DNA of 64,000 nucleotides, taken from NCBI GenBank assembly GCA_050084515.1, contig CM114274.1, forward strand, positions 30,008,001 through 30,072,000, written 5' to 3'. Each line of letters opens with the position of its first letter. The first letter of the stretch is position 1. The stretch is from Blasia pusilla. Its lineage: Eukaryota > Marchantiophyta > Marchantiopsida > Blasiales. Made by a program: the position numbers and the translations under genes. This document shows, in pieces, positions 13,234 through 24,700 of the stretch. Under the pieces are notes generated by a model. That model searched no databases. It was not told where the DNA came from and worked only from the letters and a program-made list of their open reading frames with translations.

Positions 13234-14035
13234 CATTAAGTGACTTAAGATTGAAGAAACCCGAAATTGCAGCAATTAAAAAAGTATATGAAATTCAATC
13301 AAGGGAAAGTATGCAATTTTTTTTGGAGTGGGTCTCTCTGTATTTTGGGCATATGCTTCCAGCTATTATTCTTGGCTAACAAAATTGGGCTGAACAAAAT
13401 TCCTATTGCTCTTTATTCTATCACCCAAAAGAAATGTATTTTCTCCTCACAAATATTAGCATATAATCCCACATATATAAATGCTTGGTGTCTCCCATTA
13501 CTCTTTCTCCGATGTAAGTTCTCCCTCCAAGGGGAGGTGTAATGAGTCATCATAAAACCTCATTGGATCTTGAGCATTTATTTTTTGGGAGATTGGGGGA
13601 ATCCTTAGAAAATAAATTTCCTCTAGCATAGGCCTCATCGGTGTCTTATCCTACTCAACATGCCAATCATAGGATGCCTTTAGAATAAAATTCTTTTGAT
13701 ATTGTCCAATTTTAGGGCAACTTGGTGAGTTTTCACGTGCAACCCAAACGTTGGGGCCTCTTTCTTCTATAATTTTAGATAAAGACATAATGACATTCTA
13801 CAAGAAGTACATCACTTTTTGGCATTGTCGCGGCCCTCATAACCAAACGCGATCCATTAGAAATCTAATAAGCTCACATAAGAATGGAAAAGGGTCAAAA
13901 TCTCATGAGTGAGACATAAGTTACGAAAGCAAGACATGAGCATTAGTGGGCATCTCAAAAGATTATTGTTGTGACTCGAACCAAATATAGAGTGGAAGTA
14001 GAGAAGAGCTCAAGTCCAACAAGAATAAGACTAAT
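13234..14035. other. intergenic DNA, no gene recognised
   Basis: Only short open frames lacking domains. Confidence 0.5.
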
Positions 14036-14354
14036 GGTTGCACAAAACGGACAAGTCCTTCCTTAGGACGGACATGAGTTCTAAGAAGTGGGACCCACAC
14101 TTATAGTCCATGATGGAAGGTAAGGCAAGGATGAGTGTAGCAATGAGGAAGGAGGGAGTGGAGGTGGAGGGAGGAAGAAACGTGGGAATATGGAACACGA
14201 AGGCAAGTAAGGGGAAGGAGAAAGAAGGGCCCATATGGACAAGTTTTTCCATAGGATTATGGAAGGACTTGTCCATATGGGCTCCACCTTGCCCATGAAG
14301 GACATGTCCGTGAACATAAGTCCACGGATACGGACTTTGTCCTCATGCAACCTT
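14036..14354. mobile_element. MITE-like element, complete copy of about 0.32 kb
   Basis: The left end GGTTGCAC (14036) and right end CATGCAACCTT (to 14354) are inverted. Inner motifs GGACAAGTCCTTCC (left) and GGAAGGACTTGTCCATA (right) are also inverted. The interior is purine-rich (GGAAGGAGGGAGTGGAGG) and non-coding. It shares GTGGGACCCACACTTATAG with the 6843 copy, showing both derive from one family. Confidence 0.7.
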
Positions 14355-17229
14355 GATTAGTCTCCAAGGAGATTGTAATCTAGGTAGGAACATGATTAAG
14401 CGTTGGGGGTTCTCCACATTTGAGATCATAACAGCTAGATCCACGATTTATTTCTAAGGAATAAGGTAGCATTAGAAAGCTTGTGAGTAGCTATATCCAA
14501 TGCATGAACGTGAAAAATGTAGAGGAAAGGTTCCTAAAATAGGCTTAGAACTAAGAAAATGAGAGTTTGGGTTGAGAGCCATAAGGAGCATGGAGAGAGG
14601 GATTCTTTGGATAAAGAAGGGGTTGAATTTCTCTATAACTATATCTAAGGAGGAAGGTCTCTAAGGGAGTTAGGAAGTGGAATTCCACCTTGGGTATTGA
14701 ACCAATGGCATACAATGGATTGAGAGGTTGGCGTTAGGGTTTTAACACCAATCAAAATCCGAGTACTCCAATCTTTGATCCTAACCGCCTTCATTCTAGA
14801 CTTACACATTAAGTCTAAATTAGAGTTTTGTTAGAGGTTTATCAGAAAGGTCCAACCACGAGGCATGGTATAGCCATTCCATGTCCCTATATTATCATGG
14901 AATTCTATCCCAAATCTTAAATGAATTGCATACATTGGTGAATTAGGAATTATGAGGGTATTTGATCATGTCCATGAATATTGAGCTTGAGGGTTGACCT
15001 AAGACCCGAACTTGTGAGATGCAAGATTGGTTAATCCAAAACATGGATGAAATGGGTATATTTGGGTGTAGACCAATAATGAGAGTATGATCTACTAAGT
15101 GCAAGCTTCCACAATATAATAACTTGGCGCTCAAGGAAGGAGGTATACGATATCATTCTCATTCAGGTGGTCACACATCCTCTTTTTAATTGGTTTATCG
15201 TAGAAAGTGGATTTCTCTCTTTATAAGATGTGTGCACATATTGCAACGTGTCTTTTATGGTAATCTATCTCTAGCCTATTGGGTGCTTTGTCTTTTATTG
15301 GTTATGGATAAGCCTTGCATATTCTCCCTTTGGCTACTAGAGAGTTATTATACCACTTGGTTAGTGGATCCATTTGCTTGAAGTTTGTTTCGACTCCAAT
15401 ACTCACATATTTTTGCATTAATTTAGAATGGCTACCCATGGTGGTTTTGAGGCCTTGGTTTATGTGATTTTCTCTATTCTTGATATTTATCCACATTATA
15501 TTGCAATTCAAGTAAATGTGGCTACTACCTTTAGCTATATATTCAAGAGCGAGAGCGTGGCTTATTGTAAATTCTCTTATCCTTCCATTTTATCTTGCGC
15601 TTACTATATTTTGAATAATACTACTTTTATGCATTGGACTTCCTCATCCTTCTCTTTTTATTTTTTCTAATTGTGTGTGGAGGGAGACAATTGATATAAA
15701 GGATATTCCATATTCTCCGATGTGCATGTGATGGAGAATGAATGATGATCCATGATATGATTAAAGAGGCATTAGCATGAGTAGCTCATTCAATCATATT
15801 TCTAGATACATCATTGGGCAAGAGCAACTACATATCCAACCTTCTATTACACACACAAGCCCTCATAAATGGTTATGTGTAAATGCTTGGCATTTTCATT
15901 GATACGTTGGGCCGAAATGACAGATGGCCATTCCTTTCATCATCCATTCACATTTGCCATAAGTATGTTTATGGGATTCTCTAAGCGATCAATTGTGTAC
16001 TTTGTTGACTTATTCCCATTTTCTTTAAGGATTTCTTGCCATCTTCTTCTTTTAGCATGGTGTTGAATTTTCTTATCCTCTCATGAAATTTGTTAATATA
16101 ACAAGTGAATTTATGATTTTAGTTATGAGTATATTATCTCGACGCTTTTCTTCACGTAATTCCAATGGTTGGTTATTTTTTGTGATGGAAATCTTATCTC
16201 AAAATTTTCTTCTAATGAAATATTTCTAAAAAATTTCTTCATTAAATTTTGGCCTTGGAACATATATTCTAACTTTGGGATTATTCAAAATCTGGATTAT
16301 TTTCATCATATAATTTTTCAAACTTTTAGATCCAAATTGAATATGAAAGAACTTTGGTCTTGAAGGTTATGGAAGCATGCATTTAGCATATTATGCTCTT
16401 GTCATTGATCTCATTCACATGTAAGTAGAGAAAGGAGGAAGGATTGTTTCGCAAGTGATAGATGGAGAGGGACATAGGGAGCGAGAGTGACTCCAAAATT
16501 TCCATTTTTTAATTCGTTTGTCATGATTGTTAGGATAGATCGGTGAGATCTAGTAGAGTGCCTTCGGAGATATTAGAGGACAACCTTAGAAAGTCGAGGA
16601 TGACCTCCTAAGGCCCCGGGTAATCTAAGAGAGCAGGTTTGCCATTCGTTTCGGCTTATTTGGAGCCATATAGAGAAACTTACTATTTAAGGTAAGTTTC
16701 CATATGGGGTATAGTTGACCACTCTGGGAAGTGGCCCTTGACCCGCTACAGCAGGTCAAGAGCCAAGGAGGTGACATGCGAGCACAGGTTACCATGGAGA
16801 GGACTTGGGAGAGGGAAGGGGGTATACCTCCAAGAGAGAGAGAGCTTGAGAGCTTATTCTCTCTTGGCATGAGGCAGCGGAGCTATGGTCCTCCTTGCTT
16901 TGTGTATGTAGCCCAAGCCTGTCATTAGGAGAGTGGGTTTGGTTTGACATGAGAGAGAGTGCACACCATGGAGAGTTTGGTGTGAGATGTTGATGATAGA
17001 GGCCCATACAACACAAAGAGTGATGGATATGAATGCCTAAGCGTCATTGATATTGAAAATGACGAAGACATGTAAGATGTAACCGTAAAAAAAATTCAAG
17101 TCATGGGGGTCTTAGAGGGCTAGATCACTCGTATGGAAATCCACATATCTCTTTTCAACATCGATGATCATATTATAGGGATTTTGATAAGATCTTGGCT
17201 GACATATCAAGCTTTGACATGGTATTGAG
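14355..17229. other. intergenic DNA, no gene recognised
   Basis: Open frames are short, AT-rich in translation and unlike known proteins. The segment near 16,600-17,040 is somewhat GC-richer with overlapping frames on both strands; I could not assign it. Confidence 0.45.
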
Positions 17230-17339
17230 GATGGGAGAGATCCTTGATTGAAATGGATCAATAAATCACATGGATTGAGATGAAGCAAGGACTAATGCAA
17301 AATTTCCAAGTTGTGGATCCCATCCTCAAAGCCAAAGTA

Positions 17340-18000
17340 AAAGTAGGGAGATTGGAGCAGAAAGATAGTATGACTTACTACGTCAAGGAGTTTTGTGAAT
17401 TAAAAATTTTAATACGTAATATGAGTAGGGGAGAATCCAAGGTTGTACAGAAATAAACATGCGATACCAGTCCCTAGCCCAGATTTTTTTGTTATCCAAA
17501 TGGAGTGGAGACATAGAAACGAATGTTTACTCAAATCAAAGGAGGCGAGCAACGATTGGCTTGTCGTAAACTCGAATTGGACGTGGACCCAATCCGCTTT
17601 ACAGGCCTTATAAGGGCTATATGTGAGCCTTGTACATGCCTTATGTGGACCCTATGCAGGCTTAGGGTGGGCTATAAAATGGATAGCAAGAATGGGCGAC
17701 AGGGTTCCTAGACTGGATGCGAGTTGGTCGAGCTCGGGTTTAAGTTGCGTGCTTAGTTGCGGGCTACACGGTTCTTGGGCTTATATATGCATGTTTTCCT
17801 AGGAATAAATATAAGCGTGTGGACATGGACATATCTGCAGACTTAGAATTTTTTCGTGTGCAACCTTCACAGAAGATCTCGATCTGTTCAAAAGAGGTTT
17901 GAAACTCGAGGTGCATCAAGAAGTGACTCTAGATAATCAAAAGGATATCAATAAAGAAATAAAAAATGCCCAATCTATGGCAAATATGTATGGAGGAAGT
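17340..18000 (+). pseudogene. gypsy gag fragment, interrupted
   Basis: Before the insertion the frame reads MTYYVKEFCELK. After it comes EDLDLFKRGLKLEV and an IKNAQSMA stretch. This is the retrotransposon gag pattern 'F..GL...l+.eV.......l..A...A'. The two parts are separated by the element at 17439-17867. No CCHC knuckle was identified. Confidence 0.6.
17439..17867. mobile_element. MITE-like element inserted in the gypsy gag
   Basis: Its ends are AAGGTTGTAC (17439-17448) and GTGCAACCTT (17858-17867), inverted with one mismatch. The right subterminal part (GTGGACATGGACATATC) matches the family seen at 6843, 7010, 8758 and 14036. The internal section is different and contains no gene. The element sits exactly between the two halves of the gag homology, so it arrived after the retrotransposon. 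A target-site duplication is not obvious. Confidence 0.65.
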
Positions 18001-18409
18001 GGAGGGGTGATTACTTCCAAGAACAACCACTATGGATCTACGTCCATGAAATTGGGTAATCTACGAGCATAGGGTGCTTATGCACCACAAAGATTTAATG
18101 GAAGGATGCTAATGGAGAGAGATCGGAACCCAAATAGACAAGTGGTTGCTTCTTGAATTGAGGAAATTCTTAGAGGATGAAGATAATTAGATGTCCGACG
18201 AGATAAACGCCAATTTTTTAGTATGATAGATATGGTCATTTTGTCATGAATTGTTGCTTTGGTAGGCTTGGAAATAGGCCATATCATCGCCCTATCAATC
18301 CTTTAAAAAGGTTACACATGCACGAAGATGATGGACCTTGGGTGAATGCCAAACATCAATAATCTTTCATCACAGATTTACTAGTTCTACTAAAAGGAGG
18401 AAAGGCATG

Positions 18410-18790
18410 GATCAACACAAAAAATTGGATGTAAATGGTTTGAAGAGAGGAGAAACGTGCCTCATTTCCATATATGGAAAAGTAGAAGGATCCCAAGTTA
18501 GAGTATTATTTGATCTTGATGCAATAGAAAAAATCCTTTTAAGAGCCATACTTATGAAGTTGGGCTTCGCTTTACAAAGAGATTCAAATGAAGAGCTAGA
18601 ATTTCCGAACGGGAAAACAAAAAGAATCAAAAAGCTTCCTCAAAGTGTAGAGTTAAAGATGGAAAAACATCATGAAGAGTTGGAGTTGAAAGTCATCCCA
18701 TTTGTATGTTAAGACGTTATCTTGGGAATGCATTGGATAGAATTATACAATCTACATCTAAATTGGAGGAAAAAGATCTTGAAGATCCGA
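18410..18790 (+). pseudogene. gypsy aspartic protease fragment
   Basis: The frame shows the retropepsin-like flap region with VRVLFDLDA where active members have a D-S/T-G triad, and later VILGMHWIELYN, matching the 'vILGmdWL' landmark that closes plant gypsy proteases. A stop lies between the two (after IPFVC). The active-site Ser/Thr-Gly is replaced, so it would be inactive even without the stop. Confidence 0.7.
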
Positions 18791-19049
18791 GAGTGGAGGC
18801 TTTATAGAGATAGATTCAGATTACGCCCGAGAACCCTATCCCTATAAGTAATAAGAAAAAATGCCATCAAACATAAGGATAAGTGTTTTCTTGGTTAATT
18901 AAACAAGAGATATTAGTGGTTTGAAAAGAACATTCCAAGGTATCAAACGAGTTGAGAGAGGTATTGGAGGCATATAAGGGCATATATTTCCATAAGACTT
19001 ACAATCAGGATTATCCCCCAAATAGAGGATAGACCATAAGATTGATATT

Positions 19050-19650
19050 CTTCAAGGAATCTCCTCACCATGCAAGGCTCCTGATTGTCTTGCTCCAAGA
19101 GAATTGGAAGAGTGTAAAGTCTAAGTGGAAGAGATGTTGCAAAAAGGCTTCATCCAACCAAATATCTCGCTATATGGAGGCCCAATTTTGTGAAGAAGAA
19201 AGATGGAAGCATGCAACTCTATATTGACTTTCGAGCATTGAATCAACAAAAGGTGAAGAAAAAATATCTACCACCAAGAATCAATGACTTATTCGCTTCA
19301 AAATAGTTGAGCAAAATACTTGATGATCACCAAGCTTGATTTGGGAAGCAACTACAACGAAATTTGAATTGTGAATAAAGACGTGCCCAAGAATACTTTT
19401 TGCACTAGATATGGACACTTTGAATACTTAGTCATGCCATTTGGTTTAGGATTACTAATGCACTTGTAACCTTTATAGACCTAATAAACGATATATTCTG
19501 TCCATATTTAGATCAGTCTGTTATTGTATTCCTAGATGATATCTTGATCTATAATAAAACCAAAAAGGAGCATAGAAATCATCTTCAAAAAGCCCATCAA
19601 ATCGTATGAGATGCTTACTTAAAATTGTATGCTAAAGCTTCAAAACGTGA
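19050..19650 (+). pseudogene. gypsy reverse transcriptase fragment
   Basis: Landmarks across frames are: a [14 protein letters not shown] stretch followed by [19 protein letters not shown] (palm start); KLDLGSNYNEI; MPFGL followed by TNALVTF after a shift; and VIVFLDDILIYNKTKKEH, the catalytic YVDD-type box here as FLDD. Several stops and at least two shifts break it. Confidence 0.8.
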
Positions 19651-19859
19651 GTTCGACAAGATAGAAGTTGGTTATCTAGAGCATCGAGTAAGTGGAAAAG
19701 AAGTTCAAGTGATGAGTGAGAAGGGAGAAATGATCCAAAAATGGAGTGCATGTAAGGATCAAACTCAATTGAAGAGTTTTCTAGGATTGAGATAATTCTA
19801 TTAAAGATTTTTCTTGAATCACAAAAACCTTGATAACTTTACTAGGAAAAGGAGAAAAA

Positions 19860-20190
19860 TGGAATTGGGATATATCACAAGAGATTGCTTTTCAAGCATT
19901 AAATGATGCCTTAATTAATGCCTCTATTTTGAAGTGGTAGGATCCTAATCAACCTATTAAGTTGGCAACAGATGCATCAATTACTACCATTGGAGGAGTA
20001 TTACAACGAGAAAGGGAGGATGAATGACATTCGATTGTCTTATTTTGCTACAAGTTCTTTCCTATAGAGCAAAACTACCACATAATCGAGAGAGAAGAAC
20101 TTGTTGTTGTATTAAAAACCACGCATTGCAAAATTATTTGGATGATAAGGATTTTTTGGTAGAGATTCATAACAAGCCCTTGGTATACTT
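19860..20190 (+). pseudogene. gypsy RNase H fragment
   Basis: Traces read LATDASITTIGGVLQRE (the D..a..iGavL.Q region), then a broken YFPIEQNYHIIEREEL equivalent and a damaged lysine/threonine-rich continuation. Frames shift repeatedly. Confidence 0.65.
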
Positions 20191-20529
20191 AAGTCCTAAA
20201 AGGAGCTCTCCAAAAGATAAATTTGATGGGCAGAATGGTGATAATAATTCTCCAAAAAAGTTGTCTATGTGAGAGGAAAGAAGCAGTTCGAGGACGCTTT
20301 GACTCATACGCCATAGATAAATAATATGCCTGAAGTGCAAATTCATTCAAGTTGGTGGAAAAAATTGTGACCAAAGCACCAAAGGAGGATGAAGAAATTG
20401 CAACTCCTATTCAAGCCAAGAAAGCACAGAAGGCTCAAGGGTTGGTTTTCCATATTACTAAAGTATGGATCCCATAAGATCCACACGTACGTACTCAAGT
20501 ATTTTTAGAAAGACTTATGACACAAATAT

Positions 20530-20661
20530 TGTAGGTGATGTGGGAGCTACAACAGACATACTATTGGCCAAAAGAGAGAGAAGACGTTGACACATTTATA
20601 ATGTTTTGTATGATTTGTCAACAGATCAAGGCTACTAACATAAAACCAGCTGGATTGTCAT
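20530..20661 (+). pseudogene. gypsy integrase zinc-binding region fragment
   Basis: The frame reads WELQQTYYWPKEREDVD, then FCMICQQIKATNIKPAGL, the second half of the HHCC region (YYWP...C..C...K). It ends in a stop, and the DDE core that should follow is absent. Confidence 0.7.
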
Positions 20662-20690
20662 AGTCCATCCGAACACTTCATAAACGTTGG

Positions 20691-22375
20691 TAACAAGACA
20701 ACATGGATCTTTATGTATATGATATATTATTTTTATATATACGTGGATGATAAGAATGTATGTAATATAGTTATAGTAATGTATATGCAGAGATATATAT
20801 GAAATAAATGTAAATCATATCTATCACAAACATACAATATCAATGATTTTCCATGGAAGGGAATTGTTAAGAGAAGAAGGATAATTTGTCCATATCTCTA
20901 TTAAAGAACATTAGTGTAAGCTATGGAGTTTAAATTACTTTGCAGAATTGACTTTTAGTTTATAAATATCATTCAAAATCAATGTCGAATGATCCTATCA
21001 ATTCATAAAACAAACAATCCTATTGATTGACATGGATTGAAAGTGTCAAGTGTCAGGGAAATGTTTTTTACAAAATGAAAATACACTTGCCACTAATAAT
21101 ATAGGGTAATATTACCTCCTATCCAATCAAGACAACTATGTTCACAAGAGTAGAGTTTATTTGAAAATCCATTTGAAAATTCAAGATCTTGGAATGGGTT
21201 TTAAAATCTATTCAAATCTCATCCACTATAAGACAGTTTACATTTGTTCGTGAAACAATTTTTTGGAATAAAAATCCAATCATAACTTCCATTTAACATG
21301 TTGGCCGTATGATGCACATATGAAACAATTTCCTTAATAGAAGGGCCTTACAAAACAAGTACTAATAGTAGTTTTTTAAAATTAGATATAATTTCAAATT
21401 TTAAGTATAATTTCTATTTTTTTAAATCTTAAAATAGGAAGAAAATTTCACTATTAAATAATACCTATGTTCCCTAAATAATTTCACTCCTCCGTAAAAT
21501 TTTGAATAATAATTATTCTTCTCCTTTCACTTTTCCCACAAAAAAATAACTAAATTATTAGTTAATTTTAATTAACTAAATTTTTTTCCATTCACATACA
21601 TTTTTCTTTCCCAAAATATCACATACGAATTTATGGATTTATTTTAAAAATATTCAAACTATTTATTTCAATTTTAAATATAATTTCAATTTTATAAAAT
21701 ATTAGAAGAGTAATAACCTTTGAGTATTCAAAATAATTATACTCCTCCATTCAAACTCAAATGATATGACAATCCCCAAGTAAATTTACTCTCCCACAAA
21801 TTTAAAAAAAATTTATTCTTTCTCCATTCAAATTTATCTATTTTTCCATCAGATATGAATTGAAATATAAAATTAAAAATTTTTAAAATATAAAAAAGAG
21901 TTAATTTTATTATTGTTTATAATAACCCATTAATAAGTAAATAAATTTTTTACTCCATTCATATTCTCACTCGTTTTTCTATCCTATTCATTTTTATGGA
22001 TTTCATACAATTCAAACATGTTACGTATTTTATTCTATTAACGAAGACTAGAATTTATTTCAGTAGTCGAGAGGGTTAATTTATGAGTCACACATTAAAT
22101 AGTACTCGAATAAATTGTAATCGTTACTTACGTGTGATATGATTCGAACAAAGGAATAATAAGACAAGCGACGGTTTATGGAATTAAAAATAAAAGTAGC
22201 AAAATAAATTAAAATACTTTTAAATTTCTTGAGTTGACCATACCGTACAGGTTTCCGGATAGGAAAGTAGCAAGAAAGATGAAATGCTTGCCGTATCCTT
22301 AACTGCAAGGTCGCAAGAATGTAGGCCGGCTTAGCAGTTCCTAATTAAGATTCAACAGATGCTTTTAGGCTTAAA
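20691..22375. other. very AT-rich intergenic DNA
   Basis: A/T homopolymer-rich sequence without recognisable genes. It ends at a sharp change to GC-rich sequence at about 22,380. Confidence 0.6.
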
Positions 22376-24700
22376 ATCTACAAGTCAGCTTTTCGTGCGG
22401 AGTTGTAGGGACAGGTGGGGTCGGTGATGCGAGACAGCGAGACGCAAGAGACCTCACGCACGGACTTTACCTGTTCTTAAGAAACTGTCCCTAACATAGC
22501 GGCGGCTGCGCGGTTTCGGGAAGGCTGTCCCCTTCTAACACAGCCGCTAAAAGTAGTGATCCATGTGGCCGGGAATCGGCAGTTAAGTAACGACCGGTTT
22601 GGTTTGGCGGGCAGTTAGGAAGCCAAGCACTACTGCGGTTGCGATCCCGGTGAAGAAGGTACCAGTGTTAGCGGCCGCTTCGGTTATCATATGATTCACC
22701 CGTTAGTACCGTCCGGCTTGGCTCGGCGGCGTCGCCGGCGCCGAAGCACAGGCTCGAGGAGTCCCCGTCGGCGGTCGATGTCGTACTCGAGAACCGTTGG
22801 CGCATGGCGGAGCATGTACTCCTACCGTAGCACAGGTTCGAGGAGTCCCTCGGCATTGGCTGTCTCACGTTGCCAGATGGCCGAGCATGTCGCAGATGAT
22901 GGCCCAGGATGGAGGGTATCGAGGTGGGAGGGGGCTGGCCACATGACTGGATGTGTAGTAGTAGTGTACACACTCAGGCACTGAAATGTTGTCCGTATCA
23001 GAAAGTGGTTCCAGTGCTGTGAATGTCCTCGTGAAGTGCCGCAGTCCGGGCGCCGGAGGCTGAGGTTCGCGAATTCGGATCGTGTTCGTGCATCGAGAAC
23101 TGGGAGTCTCGGCGCCCACGCGGAACGTTGAACTTTGAAGGGGGTGTTGGGCCGAGAGGGCTTGCTTACCTGAGAAGGTGAGTGTAGCGTGACTTGGAAA
23201 TAGTCGGAGGGGAGGTGGACGGGCAGACGCCTCTTTTCATGCGCGTTAAGACGGGTGACCTAGAGTCAGCCCCGGCGAGCTGGATGGGGCACGAGGTAAG
23301 TACACGGAGGGAGGCCGAGCGTTCGTTTTTGTTTGCTTGCTTGCTTATGCTGCGGGGTTTTAAATTGGAGGTCTGGCCCACCCTCAAGTAGCCACCTGGT
23401 TCATATATTATGCGCATCCATCGCTTGTCTGGACCGCGGCTACCGCTGCTCGCGATTGGCCAACGTCGTTGAATGCCATAGTTGGCAATCCTGGTGAACT
23501 GTAACGGGCTTCAAGAAGGACCGCCCAAAGAGAACGTGAAGGGCAAATAGACTTTCTTTAGCTTCCCGGATCTGAGGCTCGCCTCCATCTGATCTACAGT
23601 GTTATGAATCATAGTGTTGTTCATCCCCTTAGTTGTCTTGTTGCGAATCCAAGGTTTCTCGCGCTGGAAATGGCGACGCTGAGGACTTTGTCTTCTTTCC
23701 AAGCTCGAGACATATTTGGGCCTACGAAAGACAACAAAAGGACAAAGAAGATCTTGGGTTAAATGAGAGCTTAAAGCGTATAAAAATGTCCATTTGGTGA
23801 TATACGGAGAGAAAGCAAGCGAGTCGTTATCTGGCCAAAGCTCATGGACAACACTAGCAGGTGTGGGCGATGTACCTATCGGTCCTATCCCTGCTATACC
23901 TCCGCCTTTGAATGCGCTACTTCGCCTCATTTTGTCTTCACGTCTCGCAACGGGACCTCGGCCCGCAACAGAAACGATCTATGTGCAATAACGTCTCTCA
24001 CCTACCCGAACTTCGGAACTTTGGAAAGGTTCGAACAACAATTTATGGCAGTGCCACCGACCTGCATGTCATGGCGAGGACTCTGCCACTTTAGATCATT
24101 CATTCAAACAGGCGCTGCTACGTTAGAACAACCACGCAGCCATGTATGTACAAGGCAAACACCCTGCTCCTGCACTTTCCACGGGAGGAGAGAGTTCTCT
24201 CCTCCCTCCATTACAAGTGTACGAGCTGTGTTTCTTCTGACTCTCTCTCGCTCTCCCAGATGTGCGGATGGGCCTTCTGCGGTCAGAACTACTCTCTTCA
24301 CTTCTCAGACGAGAGTCATACTATCCCTGTTGGGCCGGAGCCTCGCCAACATGTCCACGGGTCTGCGCTGAGAATAGAGTTTGTGGGCAGTGAACTCTCT
24401 CGCATTCGGGCAAATAGTCCAGAGGACTATTTGCCCGGCAATGAGTATTGATCATCGTCCGAGCGATTGCAGTAGGGTCTACCATTCAAGTGCATGGCCG
24501 TGAAGTTTGGTTGACTAGACAGACAAACTCGAAGAGCCTCCGTTACACTTTCACTTTTACTGACAACCATCTCCATGGGCAGGCGGTCAAGAAAGGCCCG
24601 CCCGGATTGTTCATTCAACTGCCAAAACATAAAAATAAAGGCAAGGGTCCGAAATTCACGTCGACCTGACTTTCGTTCCTCATCGCAAAATATTTCGAGG
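22376..24700. other. GC-rich block, no recognised gene
   Basis: Base composition differs strongly from the AT-rich DNA to its left. Open frames up to 175 codons exist on both strands (plus 23844-24371; minus 23511-23930), but they overlap, lack domains and are expected by chance in GC-rich DNA. An imperfect internal repeat (AGCACAGGYTCGAGGAGTCCC at 22745 and 22829) is present. It might hold unrecognised exons or regulatory DNA. Confidence 0.35.
24407..24437. repeat. perfect 14-bp inverted repeat, 3-base loop
   Basis: CGGGCAAATAGTCC is followed by AGA and its exact reverse complement. It lies in the GC-rich block and belongs to no recognised gene. Confidence 0.9.

Larger units (their letters stand above)
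17230..20690 (+). mobile_element. decayed Ty3/gypsy LTR retrotransposon body
   Basis: Traces of gag, aspartic protease, reverse transcriptase, RNase H and the integrase zinc-binding region occur in the canonical Ty3/gypsy order on the plus strand. All are broken by stops and frameshifts. The gag part (17,330-17,440 and 17,870-18,000) is split by a short DNA transposon. The integrase core is missing after 20,661, where the homology ends. No LTRs were recognised on either side, so the element is old and truncated. Confidence 0.85.

Noticed and set aside
22540-22670. Considered as a 5S rRNA or snoRNA because of its GC-rich, structured look
   Set aside because: It lacks the 5S internal control region and C/D or H/ACA boxes in the right places.
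23844-24371. Plus-strand frame of 175 codons in the GC-rich block
   Set aside because: It overlaps a similar frame on the other strand, has no domain, and such lengths arise by chance in GC-rich DNA.
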